Shown here: piece by piece, positions 8,596 through 16,325 of the stretch
Layout: each line of letters opens with the position of its first letter
How positions within the stretch are numbered: position 1 is the first letter of the stretch
Source of the DNA: Bog-473 sp963777485
GTDB taxonomy: Bacteria > Actinomycetota > Acidimicrobiia > Acidimicrobiales > RAAP-2
NCBI GenBank assembly: GCA_963777485.1
Contig: CAVZQP010000004.1
Location: forward strand, 558,001 to 622,000
DNA: 64,000 nt
Reading direction: 5' to 3'
Position numbers and translations under genes: made by a program
The notes under the pieces: model-generated
The model's input: the letters and a program-made list of their open reading frames with translations, nothing else
Databases searched by the model: none
What the model was told of the DNA's origin: nothing

Positions 8596-10263
8596 ATGGT
8601 TCATCTCGATGCCTCGTTGGCTCACAAGGAGGATCCTGGTGAGAAGGGCCTCAAGGGCGGTGCCCTTGGTCTGATCTCGTCCGTCGTGGTCGGGGTCGCT
8701 TCGACGGCGCCCGCCTACAGCCTGGCTGCCACCTTGGGCTTCGTGGTTATCGCTATCGGAGGCCTCGGGGCGCCGATCATCACAATCCTGGCCTTCATCC
8801 CGATGCTGTTCATCTCCTACGCCTACAAGGAAATGAACTACGCCGACCCTGACTGCGGCACGACATTTACCTGGGGCGCGCGCGCCTTCGGGCCCAAGAC
8901 GGGTTGGTTCGGGGGCTGGGGCATCATCGCGGCCGACATCTTGGTCATGGCCAGCCTGGCTCAGATCGCCGGGCAGTACGTCTTCCTGCTCTTCGGCGCC
9001 GGAGGGATCGGAACGAACGCAGCCAGCGGCTGGGTGCTCTTGGTCGGCATCCTATGGATCGTCCTCATGACTGCGATTTGCTACGTGGGGATCGAGGTTT
9101 CGGCCAACCTCCAGAAGGTCCTCCTTGGGATCGAGCTGACCATCTTGATCCTGTTCGCAGTCGTGGCGCTGGTGAAGGTGGGTTCCGGCCACGCTCCCCC
9201 CGGTCACTTGACCCCGAGCGCCGAATGGTTCAACCCATTCCATCATCTGTCGTTCACAAGCTTCATGGTGGGCTTCACGCTGATGCTGTTCATTTACTGG
9301 GGCTGGGACACTTCGGTCTCCGTCAACGAGGAGACCAAGGATTCCCACCGCACTCCAGGCCGCGCGGCGGTGCTCTCCACCGTCATACTGCTCGTCACTT
9401 ATGCCCTGGTGGTCATGGCATCGCAGTCCTACGCAGGTGTTGGCACACACGGCATCGGCCTGGGCAACAGCGCCAACGAGAACGACGTGATCAACGTGCT
9501 CGGTACGTCGGTCTTTGGAACATCCGGCATCGGCTGGTTCATGACGAAGCTGCTGCTCTTGATGGTCCTGAGTTCGGCGGCGGCATCGACGCAGACCACC
9601 ATCCTCCCGACGGCGAGGACGACCTTGTCAATGGCGACCTACAAGGCGATCCCGTCGCGTTTCGGGCAGGTGCACAAACGGTTCCTCACTCCGACGTTCT
9701 CGACCGTCGCGATGGGAGTCGTCTCCATTGCGCTCTACGTCGTCATGAACTATCTCTCAAGCGGGAGCAGTGTGATCGGCGACTCTGTCACTGCACTCGG
9801 CGTGATGATCGCGTTCTACTACGGGCTAACGGGGTTCTCATGTGTCTGGTTCTACCGCCACTCACTCCGCGAAAGCGGCCGCAGTTTCTGGCTGCGGGGA
9901 ATCCTTCCGCTCGCCGGCGGGCTCATCTTGTGGTTCGCGATGTTCTGGTTCCTTTGGTACAACTGGGTCACCCCGAGTAACAGCTACACGACGTGGACGA
10001 TCCCGGGTACTCACCGCGTCGTCGGCGGCGTGATCATCCTCGACGTGGGTGCAATCGTTTTGGGCGTCGTCCTCATGTTCATCTACCGAGGTCTCAGGCC
10101 CGCCTACTTCCGCGGCGAGATCCTAAACAGGGACACGCCGACCCGGGTGCCCGAGGACATCGGTGTCCCGGTGGGGCTCTTTGGTGTCGAACCGTTCGAT
10201 GGCAACCCGTCGGAGCCCGAAGCGCAGACGCCCTCCTCTGACGAGCCCGCCGGGAGGTCCTAG
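8596..10263 (+). CDS. APC-superfamily amino acid permease
   Basis: Secondary transporter of 555 aa with about 12 hydrophobic segments, the APC family layout for amino acid or amine uptake. The N-terminus GALGLISSVVVGVASTAPAYS is the usual TM1 of this family, with a helix-breaking small-residue stretch. The C-terminal tail of about 50 residues is hydrophilic. Start ATG follows a strong purine run (AAAGGGGGGG) at 8584-8593. It is monocistronic: 150 bp separate it from the sigma gene, and a dyad lies after its stop. The specific substrate cannot be assigned. Confidence 0.9.
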   Translation: MVHLDASLAHKEDPGEKGLKGGALGLISSVVVGVASTAPAYSLAATLGFVVIAIGGLGAPIITILAFIPMLFISYAYKEMNYADPDCGTTFTWGARAFGPKTGWFGGWGIIAADILVMASLAQIAGQYVFLLFGAGGIGTNAASGWVLLVGILWIVLMTAICYVGIEVSANLQKVLLGIELTILILFAVVALVKVGSGHAPPGHLTPSAEWFNPFHHLSFTSFMVGFTLMLFIYWGWDTSVSVNEETKDSHRTPGRAAVLSTVILLVTYALVVMASQSYAGVGTHGIGLGNSANENDVINVLGTSVFGTSGIGWFMTKLLLLMVLSSAAASTQTTILPTARTTLSMATYKAIPSRFGQVHKRFLTPTFSTVAMGVVSIALYVVMNYLSSGSSVIGDSVTALGVMIAFYYGLTGFSCVWFYRHSLRESGRSFWLRGILPLAGGLILWFAMFWFLWYNWVTPSNSYTTWTIPGTHRVVGGVIILDVGAIVLGVVLMFIYRGLRPAYFRGEILNRDTPTRVPEDIGVPVGLFGVEPFDGNPSEPEAQTPSSDEPAGRS

Positions 10264-10338
10264 GGCGGCTCGCAACCGCCCGCACGGCGACTGCACCGAA
10301 AACGGCCCGCAACCGGTAAAACCGTGGCGGCGGGCCGT
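10263..10338. terminator. Two dyads after the permease gene, possible transcription end
   Basis: GGGCGG/CCGCCC (10263-10281, 7-nt loop) begins at the permease stop, and ACGGCCCGC/GCGGGCCGT (10302-10310 and 10330-10338) follows. Neither has a T-tract, so they would be atypical terminators; the second could equally be an operator for the SDR starting at 10362. Confidence 0.35.
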
Positions 10339-10361
10339 CGGGCCCGAGACTGAGAGTCGCC

Positions 10362-11120
10362 ATGAGTACGAACCTGCAAGGAACGGTCGCGCTGGTGACG
10401 GGTGCCAGTAGCGGGATCGGAGAGGCCACGGCGGCCGTGCTTTCCGAAGAGGGAGCACGAGTCGCCCTCGTTGCTCGACGCCGCGACCGCCTCGAAGCAC
10501 TGGCGGAGCGCCTTGGGAAGGACAACACCCTGGTGATCGAGGCCGATGTCACCGATCCGGACCTTGCAGCCGGTGCAGTGTCCCGGACGGTCGGCGAATT
10601 CGGACGCCTGGATACCCTCGTCAACAACGCGGGCGTCATGCTCCTCGGGCCGATCGTCGGCGCGCCGATCGACGAGTGGCAGCGCATGGTCAACTTGAAC
10701 CTTCTCGGTCTCCTTTATTGCACGCACGCCGCGCTCCCGCATCTTCTCGCGGCAGCGGAACTGGAGCCCCGTTCGGTCGCCGACGTGGTGAACGTGAGCT
10801 CGGTAGCGGGGCGGGTGGCTCGTCTCAACAGCGGTGTCTACAACGCGACCAAGCACGGAGTCGGTGCATTCAGCGAGTCCCTCCGCCAGGAGGTCACGAA
10901 GCGCCACGTCAGGGTCACCATCATTGAGCCCGGCGCCGTTGGCACCGAGCTCGCCTTCCACAATCGCCCGGAGATCCTCGAGGGAATGGCTCAGACGTTC
11001 GAGGGAATCGAAATCATGCAGGCACCGGACATTGCCGAGAGCATCCGCTATGCCGTGACGCAACCGCGGCGGGTGGCCGTCAACGAAATCCTTGTGCGGC
11101 CGACCGAACAGGAGCGCTGA
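10362..11120 (+). CDS. Short-chain dehydrogenase/reductase (classical SDR)
   Basis: NAD(P)-dependent oxidoreductase of 252 aa with all classical SDR motifs: TGASSGIG (13-20), NNAG (88-91), catalytic Ser147, Tyr160 and Lys164 (YNATK). R39-R40-R41 after the second strand suggests NADP(H) preference. The substrate is unknown; closest in style to the clan that includes YdfG-like 3-hydroxy acid dehydrogenases. The 3' end may overlap the following P-loop protein gene. Confidence 0.92.
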   Translation: MSTNLQGTVALVTGASSGIGEATAAVLSEEGARVALVARRRDRLEALAERLGKDNTLVIEADVTDPDLAAGAVSRTVGEFGRLDTLVNNAGVMLLGPIVGAPIDEWQRMVNLNLLGLLYCTHAALPHLLAAAELEPRSVADVVNVSSVAGRVARLNSGVYNATKHGVGAFSESLRQEVTKRHVRVTIIEPGAVGTELAFHNRPEILEGMAQTFEGIEIMQAPDIAESIRYAVTQPRRVAVNEILVRPTEQER

Positions 11121-11673
11121 GATCAAACGGGTTGCCGTCGTCGGCTGTTCCGGATCGGGAAAGACGACCCTGGCCGCAACCCTGGCACGAGCATTGGGCA
11201 CGACCCACGTCGAGCTGGACTCGATCTATCACCAACCAGGGTGGACGCCCGTTTCCGACGAGGAGTTCAGGACGCGGGTCGCCGCGGCGACCGAGCCGGA
11301 CACCTGGGTGGTCGACGGCAACTATTCGGTCATCCGTGACATCACCTGGAGCAAGGCAGACACGGTGGTGTGGTTCGATTTGCCCTACGTGACGGTGATG
11401 GCGCGGACGATCCGACGAACCGTGCGTCGTGTCTTCACGCGTCGAGAACTCTGGAACGGGAACAGGGAACCGCTGTCGAATCTGTGGTCCTTCAATCCAG
11501 AGAAGTCCATCATCGCGTGGACGGCAACCAGGCACCGGGTGTATCGACGGCGGTACCGGGCCGCAGAGATCGATCCGCAGTGGTCTGGCCTGCACTTCGT
11601 TCGGCTGCATTCTCAAGCCGAGGCGCACGCCTTTCTCGAAGGTGTCGACGTGGCCCTGACCAAGGAGGAGTGA
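11092..11673 (+). CDS. P-loop nucleotide kinase-like protein (adenylate kinase/FlaR-like)
   Basis: Small P-loop NTPase with Walker A GCSGSGKTT near the N-terminus, DGNYSVIRD and the hydrophobic WFDLPYVTVMARTIRR stretch, the pattern of the adenylate-kinase-like 'topology modulation protein' group. Phosphate acceptor unknown. The start is uncertain: a TTG at 11092 gives a 29-bp overlap with the SDR and no ribosome site, whereas AGGAG (11110-11114) is perfectly spaced for ATC at 11122, one base after the SDR stop. The protein then begins I-K-R-V-A-V-V-G. Confidence 0.82.
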   Translation: MCGRPNRSAEIKRVAVVGCSGSGKTTLAATLARALGTTHVELDSIYHQPGWTPVSDEEFRTRVAAATEPDTWVVDGNYSVIRDITWSKADTVVWFDLPYVTVMARTIRRTVRRVFTRRELWNGNREPLSNLWSFNPEKSIIAWTATRHRVYRRRYRAAEIDPQWSGLHFVRLHSQAEAHAFLEGVDVALTKEE

Positions 11674-11676
11674 CCC

Positions 11677-12453
11677 ATGGACCTTGAGCTGAGCGGTAAA
11701 ACGGTGCTCATCACAGGTGGCACGGACGGCCTCGGCTTGGCCTTGGCCAAGCGGCTCGCGAGCGAGGGAGCATCGGTGGCGGTCTGTGGGCGCGATCCGG
11801 GCCGAGTCGATGCCGCCGGGTCTTCGCTGAGCGAGATCAGTGGCGAGGTACTGGCCTGGCAGGCCGATGTGACGAGTCCGGCGGATCTCGACACCTTCGT
11901 CGAAGCTGCCATGGAGCGCTGGGGCAGGATCGACGGGATCGTCCACAACGCCGGGCGCGCGACGGGTGGTCCGATTCAGTCCATCGACGACGCGGCATGG
12001 GAGTCCGACTTCCAGCTCAAGCTCATGGCCGCCGTCCGACTCACACGCCTGGCTCTTCCCGAGTTGCGATCAAGGCGCGGCTCGATCCTCTTCACGCTGG
12101 CGATCTCGGCCAAGGCGCCAGGTGGGTCGAGCGAACCGAGCTCGGTCACCCGGGCGGCCGGCATGGCACTGATGAAGGCCCTTTCCAAGGAGCTCGCCAT
12201 TGACGGTGTCCGGGCCAACGCCGTGTTGATCGGTCTGATCGAGAGCGGGCAGTGGGTGCGCGCCGCGGAGGGAGCGGGTGAGCCGCTCGAGCAGTTCTAC
12301 GCCCGCTTCGCCCAGGACGCTGCCGTCCCATTGGGCCGTTTCGGGCGCTCTGAAGAGTACGCCGACCTGGGTTGTTTCTTGTTGTCGCCCCGCGCGTCCT
12401 ATCTCACTGGCGTCGCCATCAACCTCGACGGCGGACTTTCGCCCGCCGTGTGA
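11677..12453 (+). CDS. SDR-fold protein lacking the classical Tyr/Lys pair
   Basis: 258-aa Rossmann protein of the SDR superfamily with the cofactor motif TGGTDGLG (13-20) and NAG (91-93). The usual Tyr-x-x-x-Lys is not at its expected place: alignment by eye around SSVTRAAG puts Ser155 and Arg159 there. It may be a non-classical SDR rather than a standard dehydrogenase. ATG start with GGAGGAG at 11665-11671. It sits 3 nt after the kinase-like gene and converges on the DUF1543 gene with a 3-bp gap. Confidence 0.85.
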   Translation: MDLELSGKTVLITGGTDGLGLALAKRLASEGASVAVCGRDPGRVDAAGSSLSEISGEVLAWQADVTSPADLDTFVEAAMERWGRIDGIVHNAGRATGGPIQSIDDAAWESDFQLKLMAAVRLTRLALPELRSRRGSILFTLAISAKAPGGSSEPSSVTRAAGMALMKALSKELAIDGVRANAVLIGLIESGQWVRAAEGAGEPLEQFYARFAQDAAVPLGRFGRSEEYADLGCFLLSPRASYLTGVAINLDGGLSPAV

Positions 12454-12456
12454 CCG

Positions 12457-12705
12457 TCAGGCGTTGTAGCCCTCTGTCTCGGTTTTGTCGCCCGAGCCAC
12501 CCGCCTCGAGAGCGATCGTGAAACCGTCGATCATGTCGAGCCGGGTGAGCGCGTCCACGTGTGCGCGCCCGTCGCCACCCCATTTCGCCTTTGCAGCGCG
12601 GCGTGCCGCCGTCACGTCGTCGGCGACGACGAATACCACTTCGTGGTCCTCTCCCATCCGGCCGTCCGTGAGCTCGCCTCCAAGGAATACGGCGTAGAGG
12701 TGCAC
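12457..12705 (-). CDS. DUF1543-family small protein
   Basis: 82-aa protein whose beginning, L-Y-A-V-F-L-G-G plus a short strand and E-V-V-F-V-V, matches the DUF1543 pattern as I know it; function unknown. It starts with GTG at 12705 and has no ribosome binding site. Instead a -10-like hexamer lies 7 nt upstream, suggesting leaderless translation. It is divergent from the epimerase gene, with only 32 bp between the start codons. Confidence 0.7.
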   Translation of the reverse strand: MHLYAVFLGGELTDGRMGEDHEVVFVVADDVTAARRAAKAKWGGDGRAHVDALTRLDMIDGFTIALEAGGSGDKTETEGYNA

Positions 12706-12712
12706 GCGGGGC

Positions 12713-12718
12713 AGCGTA
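12713..12718 (-). promoter_or_regulatory. Candidate -10 box of a leaderless promoter (DUF1543 gene)
   Basis: TACGCT on the minus strand fits TANNNT and lies 7 nt before the GTG start at 12705, the spacing expected when transcription starts on the first base of the start codon. No convincing -35 box is seen. Confidence 0.4.
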
Positions 12719-12737
12719 GCGAGTACGAAAGGGTGCT

Positions 12738-13658
12738 ATGAGCTCAGACACGTTCCACGGTAAGACCATCGTCGTCACGGGAGTCACAGGCCAGGTGGCT
12801 CGACCCCTCGCCCTGGCTTTGGCTGGTGACAACCGTGTGGTCGGCGCCGCAAGGTTCTCCGACACAGCTGCTCGAGCAGAGCTCGAGGCTGCCGGCGTCG
12901 AGTGCGTGCCCATCGACCTCGTCACAGGCGACGTCGGCGGCTTGCCGGCGGACGCGGATTACGTGCTCAACTTCGCGGTCGCGAAGACGAACGACTGGGA
13001 GCGCGATCTTGCCGCCAACAGCGGGGGACTGGCCTCTCTGATGGAGCACCATCGGGGTGCCACTGCCTTCCTGCACTGCTCGTCGACCGCGGTCTACAAG
13101 CCGGCAGGCCATCTGTCCTTGGACGAGTCGGCGCCGCTCGGCGACAACCACGGCGTATGGCCCTTCTTGCAGACCTACAGCATTTGCAAGATCGCCGCCG
13201 AGGGAACAGCGCGCTGGGCGGCCCAGCGGTTCGGCGTCCCGACCACGATCGCCCGGTTGTCCGTCCCTTATGGAGACAACGGCGGGTGGCCGGCCATCCA
13301 CCTCCACATGATGTTGTCCGGGAACGCGATCCCCGTCTACGTCGACGCGCCGAGCGTCTACCACCCTTTGCACGCCGACGACATCTTCGCCATGGTGCCA
13401 CGGCTGTTGGCCGCCGCCTCTCTGCCGGTGCTGACGGTGAACTGGGGCGGAAGCGAGCCGGTGAGCATTGAGGAATGGTGCGCCTACCTCGGCGAGTTGA
13501 CAGGGGTGGAGCCCCGCTTCGATCCGACCGAACAGACCATAGACAGCGTCCAGATCGACACGACGCGCATGCACGAGGTGGCAGGTCCCACGACGGTGCC
13601 TTGGCGCGAGGGGATGTACCGCATGGTCCGAGCGTTGCATCCGGACAAGGTGGCGTGA
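12738..13658 (+). CDS. NAD-dependent epimerase/dehydratase (extended SDR)
   Basis: 306-aa extended SDR acting on nucleotide sugars or similar substrates. N-terminal cofactor loop GVTGQVARP (about 15-23), catalytic HCSSTAVYKP (about 112-121) and YSICK (about 148-152) provide the Ser, Tyr and Lys. The C-terminal half (about 190-306) is the variable substrate domain. ATG start after AAAGGGTG. Its stop overlaps the GTG of the following acetyltransferase. Confidence 0.88.
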   Translation: MSSDTFHGKTIVVTGVTGQVARPLALALAGDNRVVGAARFSDTAARAELEAAGVECVPIDLVTGDVGGLPADADYVLNFAVAKTNDWERDLAANSGGLASLMEHHRGATAFLHCSSTAVYKPAGHLSLDESAPLGDNHGVWPFLQTYSICKIAAEGTARWAAQRFGVPTTIARLSVPYGDNGGWPAIHLHMMLSGNAIPVYVDAPSVYHPLHADDIFAMVPRLLAAASLPVLTVNWGGSEPVSIEEWCAYLGELTGVEPRFDPTEQTIDSVQIDTTRMHEVAGPTTVPWREGMYRMVRALHPDKVA

Positions 13659-14119
13659 GCAACCTGCGCTTCGAACGGTCGGACCCGGAGCAACCGCCGG
13701 CGTCGGAGCTGTTGGCCGAGATGCGGGTCGAGCTCAACGACGTCTACGAGTCCTTCAATCGGCTGGACAACCCGCCGCTGGCGACGGACGAGCTGCGCGA
13801 GCCCGATGGCGCATACCTCGTGGGGTTTGACGGCGCCGAGGTGGTTGCCGGCGGCGGACTCAGGCGACTGGACGACGGCGTGGCGGAGATCAAGCGGATG
13901 TTCGTCCGTCCGGCGGCCCGATCGCGCGGCGTAGCAAGGGCGCTCCTCGGTTCGCTCGAGCAAACGGCGAAGGAGCTCGGCTACCAGAAGGTCCGCCTCG
14001 ACACGGGCCCGAAGCAGGTCCACGGGCTTAGGCTCTACCGCTCCGCCGGGTACGTGGACGTGCCGCCCTACAACGACAACCCGTTCGCCTCCTTCTGGGG
14101 CGAGAAGGTCCTGGCGTGA
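13655..14119 (+). CDS. GNAT family N-acetyltransferase
   Basis: Acetyl-CoA dependent transferase, 154 aa. The GNAT core is visible as A-E-I-K-R-M-F-V (strand beta4), the acetyl-CoA loop RPAARSRGVARALL (about 87-100) and the C-terminal GLRLYRSAGYVDVPPY. The GTG at 13655 overlaps the epimerase stop (GTGA) and begins the recognisable domain, so it is preferred over an open extension to 13475 that lies inside the epimerase gene. Substrate unknown. Confidence 0.87.
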   Translation: MSNLRFERSDPEQPPASELLAEMRVELNDVYESFNRLDNPPLATDELREPDGAYLVGFDGAEVVAGGGLRRLDDGVAEIKRMFVRPAARSRGVARALLGSLEQTAKELGYQKVRLDTGPKQVHGLRLYRSAGYVDVPPYNDNPFASFWGEKVLA

Positions 14120-14415
14120 GCAGATCCGCGTACGCAGCTGTCGTCGAGATCGCGATCGAATCCGGTGCGGACCCGGCGCACCGGCACGGTGTGCTCAACG
14201 AGTATGTGCTCCCGGAGCTCCGAGACCTTCCCGGCTATCGCGAGAGCCTGTGGCTCAACGACGGCGGAGGAGTCGGCACGTGCATCGTGGTGTTCGACGC
14301 CCCAGAGCACGCTCGTGCGGGACTCGAGGTGCTGACGCGGGATGGCGGTCCCAAGGCGGTGAAGGCCGCCATCCACGAGGTCGAGATCGAGGACCTTCCG
14401 ACCACGAAGCGTTAG
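14116..14415 (+). CDS. Small dimeric alpha/beta-barrel protein (ABM/Dabb-like)
   Basis: 99-aa protein with the ferredoxin-like strand-helix-strand pattern of antibiotic-biosynthesis-monooxygenase or related dimeric alpha/beta-barrel proteins: A-A-V-V-E-I-A-I, P-G-Y-R-E-S-L-W-L and T-C-I-V-V-F-D-A-P-E-H-A. No catalytic residues can be assigned, so enzyme or stress-protein role is open. GTG start overlaps the acetyltransferase stop. The 3' end overlaps the convergent acetyltransferase gene by 4 bp. Confidence 0.65.
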   Translation: MSRSAYAAVVEIAIESGADPAHRHGVLNEYVLPELRDLPGYRESLWLNDGGGVGTCIVVFDAPEHARAGLEVLTRDGGPKAVKAAIHEVEIEDLPTTKR

Positions 14416-14825
14416 AACGTCCACACCTCGACCACCTGGTCCGTCTGGGGCACACCGCCCGCACGTTCGTAGGTCGCACGCGCGGCAAGGTTGTCGTCGT
14501 CCGTGACGACCCACATGCCGTAACACCCGGCGTGGCGGGCGATTTCGGCCAGGCGTTCGACCAGACCCCGACCGACGCCACGGCGCCGGAACTCTTCGTC
14601 GACGGCGAGCTCGTAGAGGAACATCTCAGTCCCCTTGTCGGGGTGCGTGACCTCGACGCCGGTGACGAAGCCGACGGCCCGATCGTCCTCGTAGGCGATG
14701 AGCAGATGGTGGCCGGCCTCTCCGAGGAAGCGCGCCGTCGCCTCGGGCCTGGCTGGTCCGTCGAACAGGTGTGAGGCCGCCGCGACGAGGCGATCATCAC
14801 CGGCGCGGAGCACCCTGATCTCCAT
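14412..14825 (-). CDS. GNAT acetyltransferase resembling AAC(3)-I
   Basis: 137-aa GNAT protein. The stretches THPDKGTEMFLYELAVD, the acetyl-CoA loop RRRGVGRGLV and CYGMWVVTDDDN are those of the AAC(3)-I aminoglycoside acetyltransferase group as I know it. A resistance role cannot be claimed from motifs alone; many environmental members have unknown substrates. Start at the ATG (14825) where the conserved domain begins, although the frame stays open to 14960. Divergent from the GH4 operon. Confidence 0.82.
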   Translation of the reverse strand: MEIRVLRAGDDRLVAAASHLFDGPARPEATARFLGEAGHHLLIAYEDDRAVGFVTGVEVTHPDKGTEMFLYELAVDEEFRRRGVGRGLVERLAEIARHAGCYGMWVVTDDDNLAARATYERAGGVPQTDQVVEVWTF

Positions 14826-14925
14826 CAGTCCGATCCCGCTGGGGGCCGCGCGAGCGATGTCATTGAGAAGGCCGAGGGAGATGTCCGGCCGGCACGACGC
14901 CGGAGGCGACTCACGACCGGGACTG

Positions 14926-14931
14926 TACTGT
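14926..14931 (+). promoter_or_regulatory. Candidate -10 box of a leaderless promoter (GH4 operon)
   Basis: TACTGT fits TANNNT and ends 6 nt before the GTG start of the GH4 gene, so transcription would begin at or next to the start codon. No ribosome binding site precedes the gene and no clear -35 box is visible. It would drive the ten-gene operon that runs to 28429. Confidence 0.45.
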
Positions 14932-14937
14932 GGCGCC

Positions 14938-16290
14938 GTGAGCACCCAAGTGACGATCATCGGGGGCGGCAGCTATCAGTGGGCACCCGAGCTCATGGCC
15001 GATCTCTTCGGGACGCCGGCGCTGGCCGGCATGCATCTCGTGCTCCAGGACATCGACCCGGCGCCGTTGCCCAAGATGGAGGCGCTCGCCCGCAAGCTCA
15101 ATGACGCCATGGACGCCCAGGCGACGGTGGCGACGACGACCGAACTCGGCGCGGCGCTCGACGGCGCGGACTTCGTGATCGTGTGCATCTCGACCGGTGG
15201 CTTCCTCTCCATGGCGGTCGATCTCGAGGTGCCAGCTCGGCACGGCATCACACAGACCGTTGGTGACACGGTCGGGCCTGGCGGCATCAACCGGTCGCTG
15301 CGCAACATCCCCGTCCTGGTCGGCATCGGCAAGGCCATGGAGCAGCACTGCCCCGACGCGTGGCTGTTCAACATCACCAACCCGATGACCTGCCTGACCC
15401 GTGCGGTGTGCCGGGAGACGAACATCAAGACGGTCGGGTTGTGCCACGAGGTCGGGAACTTCTGCATGGACCTGGCCATCGCGTGCGGGCGCCCGTTCGA
15501 GTCGGTCACGTGCTCGGTCACCGGCATCAACCACTTCCCGGTGCTCACCGCGCTCGAGGTCGACGGGGCCGACGGGTTCGATGTGCTTCGCCAGCTGGTG
15601 GACGAGGTGGGAGGTCTGGAGTCGTTGCGCCCGTCCCCGGACCGGCCCGAGGCGGAGAAGTTCTCCAAGCGCGACTTCGCCGAGCGGCACGTCTTCAAGC
15701 TGACCCTGCTGGACCGCTGGGGAACGTTCCCGGCGGCCGGCGACCGCCACATCGCCGAGTTCGTCTCGTTCGCCCTCACGCCGGAGTCGGAGTGGGGCGC
15801 GTCGTACAACATCGGGCTGAGCCCGATCAGCAAGCGGGAGCAGCATCAAGCGGAGTACGTGGCGGACGTCGACGCCTGGCTCGCCGGCACCAAGGACCTG
15901 CAGACCTGGCAGTCGGGTGAGCTGCCGTCGCCGATGATCCAGGCGATGCTGAGCGGGGAGCCGTTCGAGGCGCCGGTGAACATCCCGAACGCCGGGCAGG
16001 GCGTGGGCCTGCCGCCCGACGTGGTGCTCGAGTCGATCTGCGTGATCGAGGGCGACGGCATCCGGGGCCGGGACCGGTCCGTGCTGCCGTCCCCGTACGA
16101 AGAGATCGTGCGGCGCCACGTCGCCACGCAGGAGCTCACGGTGGAGGCCGCGCTGCGGGGCGACCGCCGGCTGGCGGGGGAGGTCTTCGCGCTCGACCCG
16201 CTGGCGGGGCGGGGCGACCTCGGGGTGACGGAGGCGATGGTCGACGAGCTGCTCGCCGGCACGGCGGAGTGGCTGCCGCAGTTCGCGTAA
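14938..16290 (+). CDS. Family 4 glycoside hydrolase (NAD+/Mn2+-dependent)
   Basis: 450-aa GH4 enzyme. This family cleaves glycosides by an oxidation-elimination mechanism using NAD+ and a divalent metal. The dinucleotide loop IIGGGSYQWAPELM is at the N-terminus; NITNPMTCLTRAV, the metal-ligand Cys in GLCHEVGNF and the His in TGINHFPV are present. The Cys motif C-H-E differs from the C-N or C-H-S of characterised subgroups, so substrate (alpha-galactoside, glucuronide, phospho-glycoside) is open. GTG start chosen because it begins the domain. First gene of the sugar operon, 35 nt before the dehydrogenase. Confidence 0.9.
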   Translation: MSTQVTIIGGGSYQWAPELMADLFGTPALAGMHLVLQDIDPAPLPKMEALARKLNDAMDAQATVATTTELGAALDGADFVIVCISTGGFLSMAVDLEVPARHGITQTVGDTVGPGGINRSLRNIPVLVGIGKAMEQHCPDAWLFNITNPMTCLTRAVCRETNIKTVGLCHEVGNFCMDLAIACGRPFESVTCSVTGINHFPVLTALEVDGADGFDVLRQLVDEVGGLESLRPSPDRPEAEKFSKRDFAERHVFKLTLLDRWGTFPAAGDRHIAEFVSFALTPESEWGASYNIGLSPISKREQHQAEYVADVDAWLAGTKDLQTWQSGELPSPMIQAMLSGEPFEAPVNIPNAGQGVGLPPDVVLESICVIEGDGIRGRDRSVLPSPYEEIVRRHVATQELTVEAALRGDRRLAGEVFALDPLAGRGDLGVTEAMVDELLAGTAEWLPQFA

Positions 16291-16325
16291 TCGGCGCATC
16301 GATTCTGGTTCGGGGAGGAGCACGC

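Noticed and set aside
14911..16323. 470-residue open frame antisense to the GH4 gene
   Set aside because: Shadow frame rich in Arg/His/Glu; the plus strand carries all GH4 motifs.
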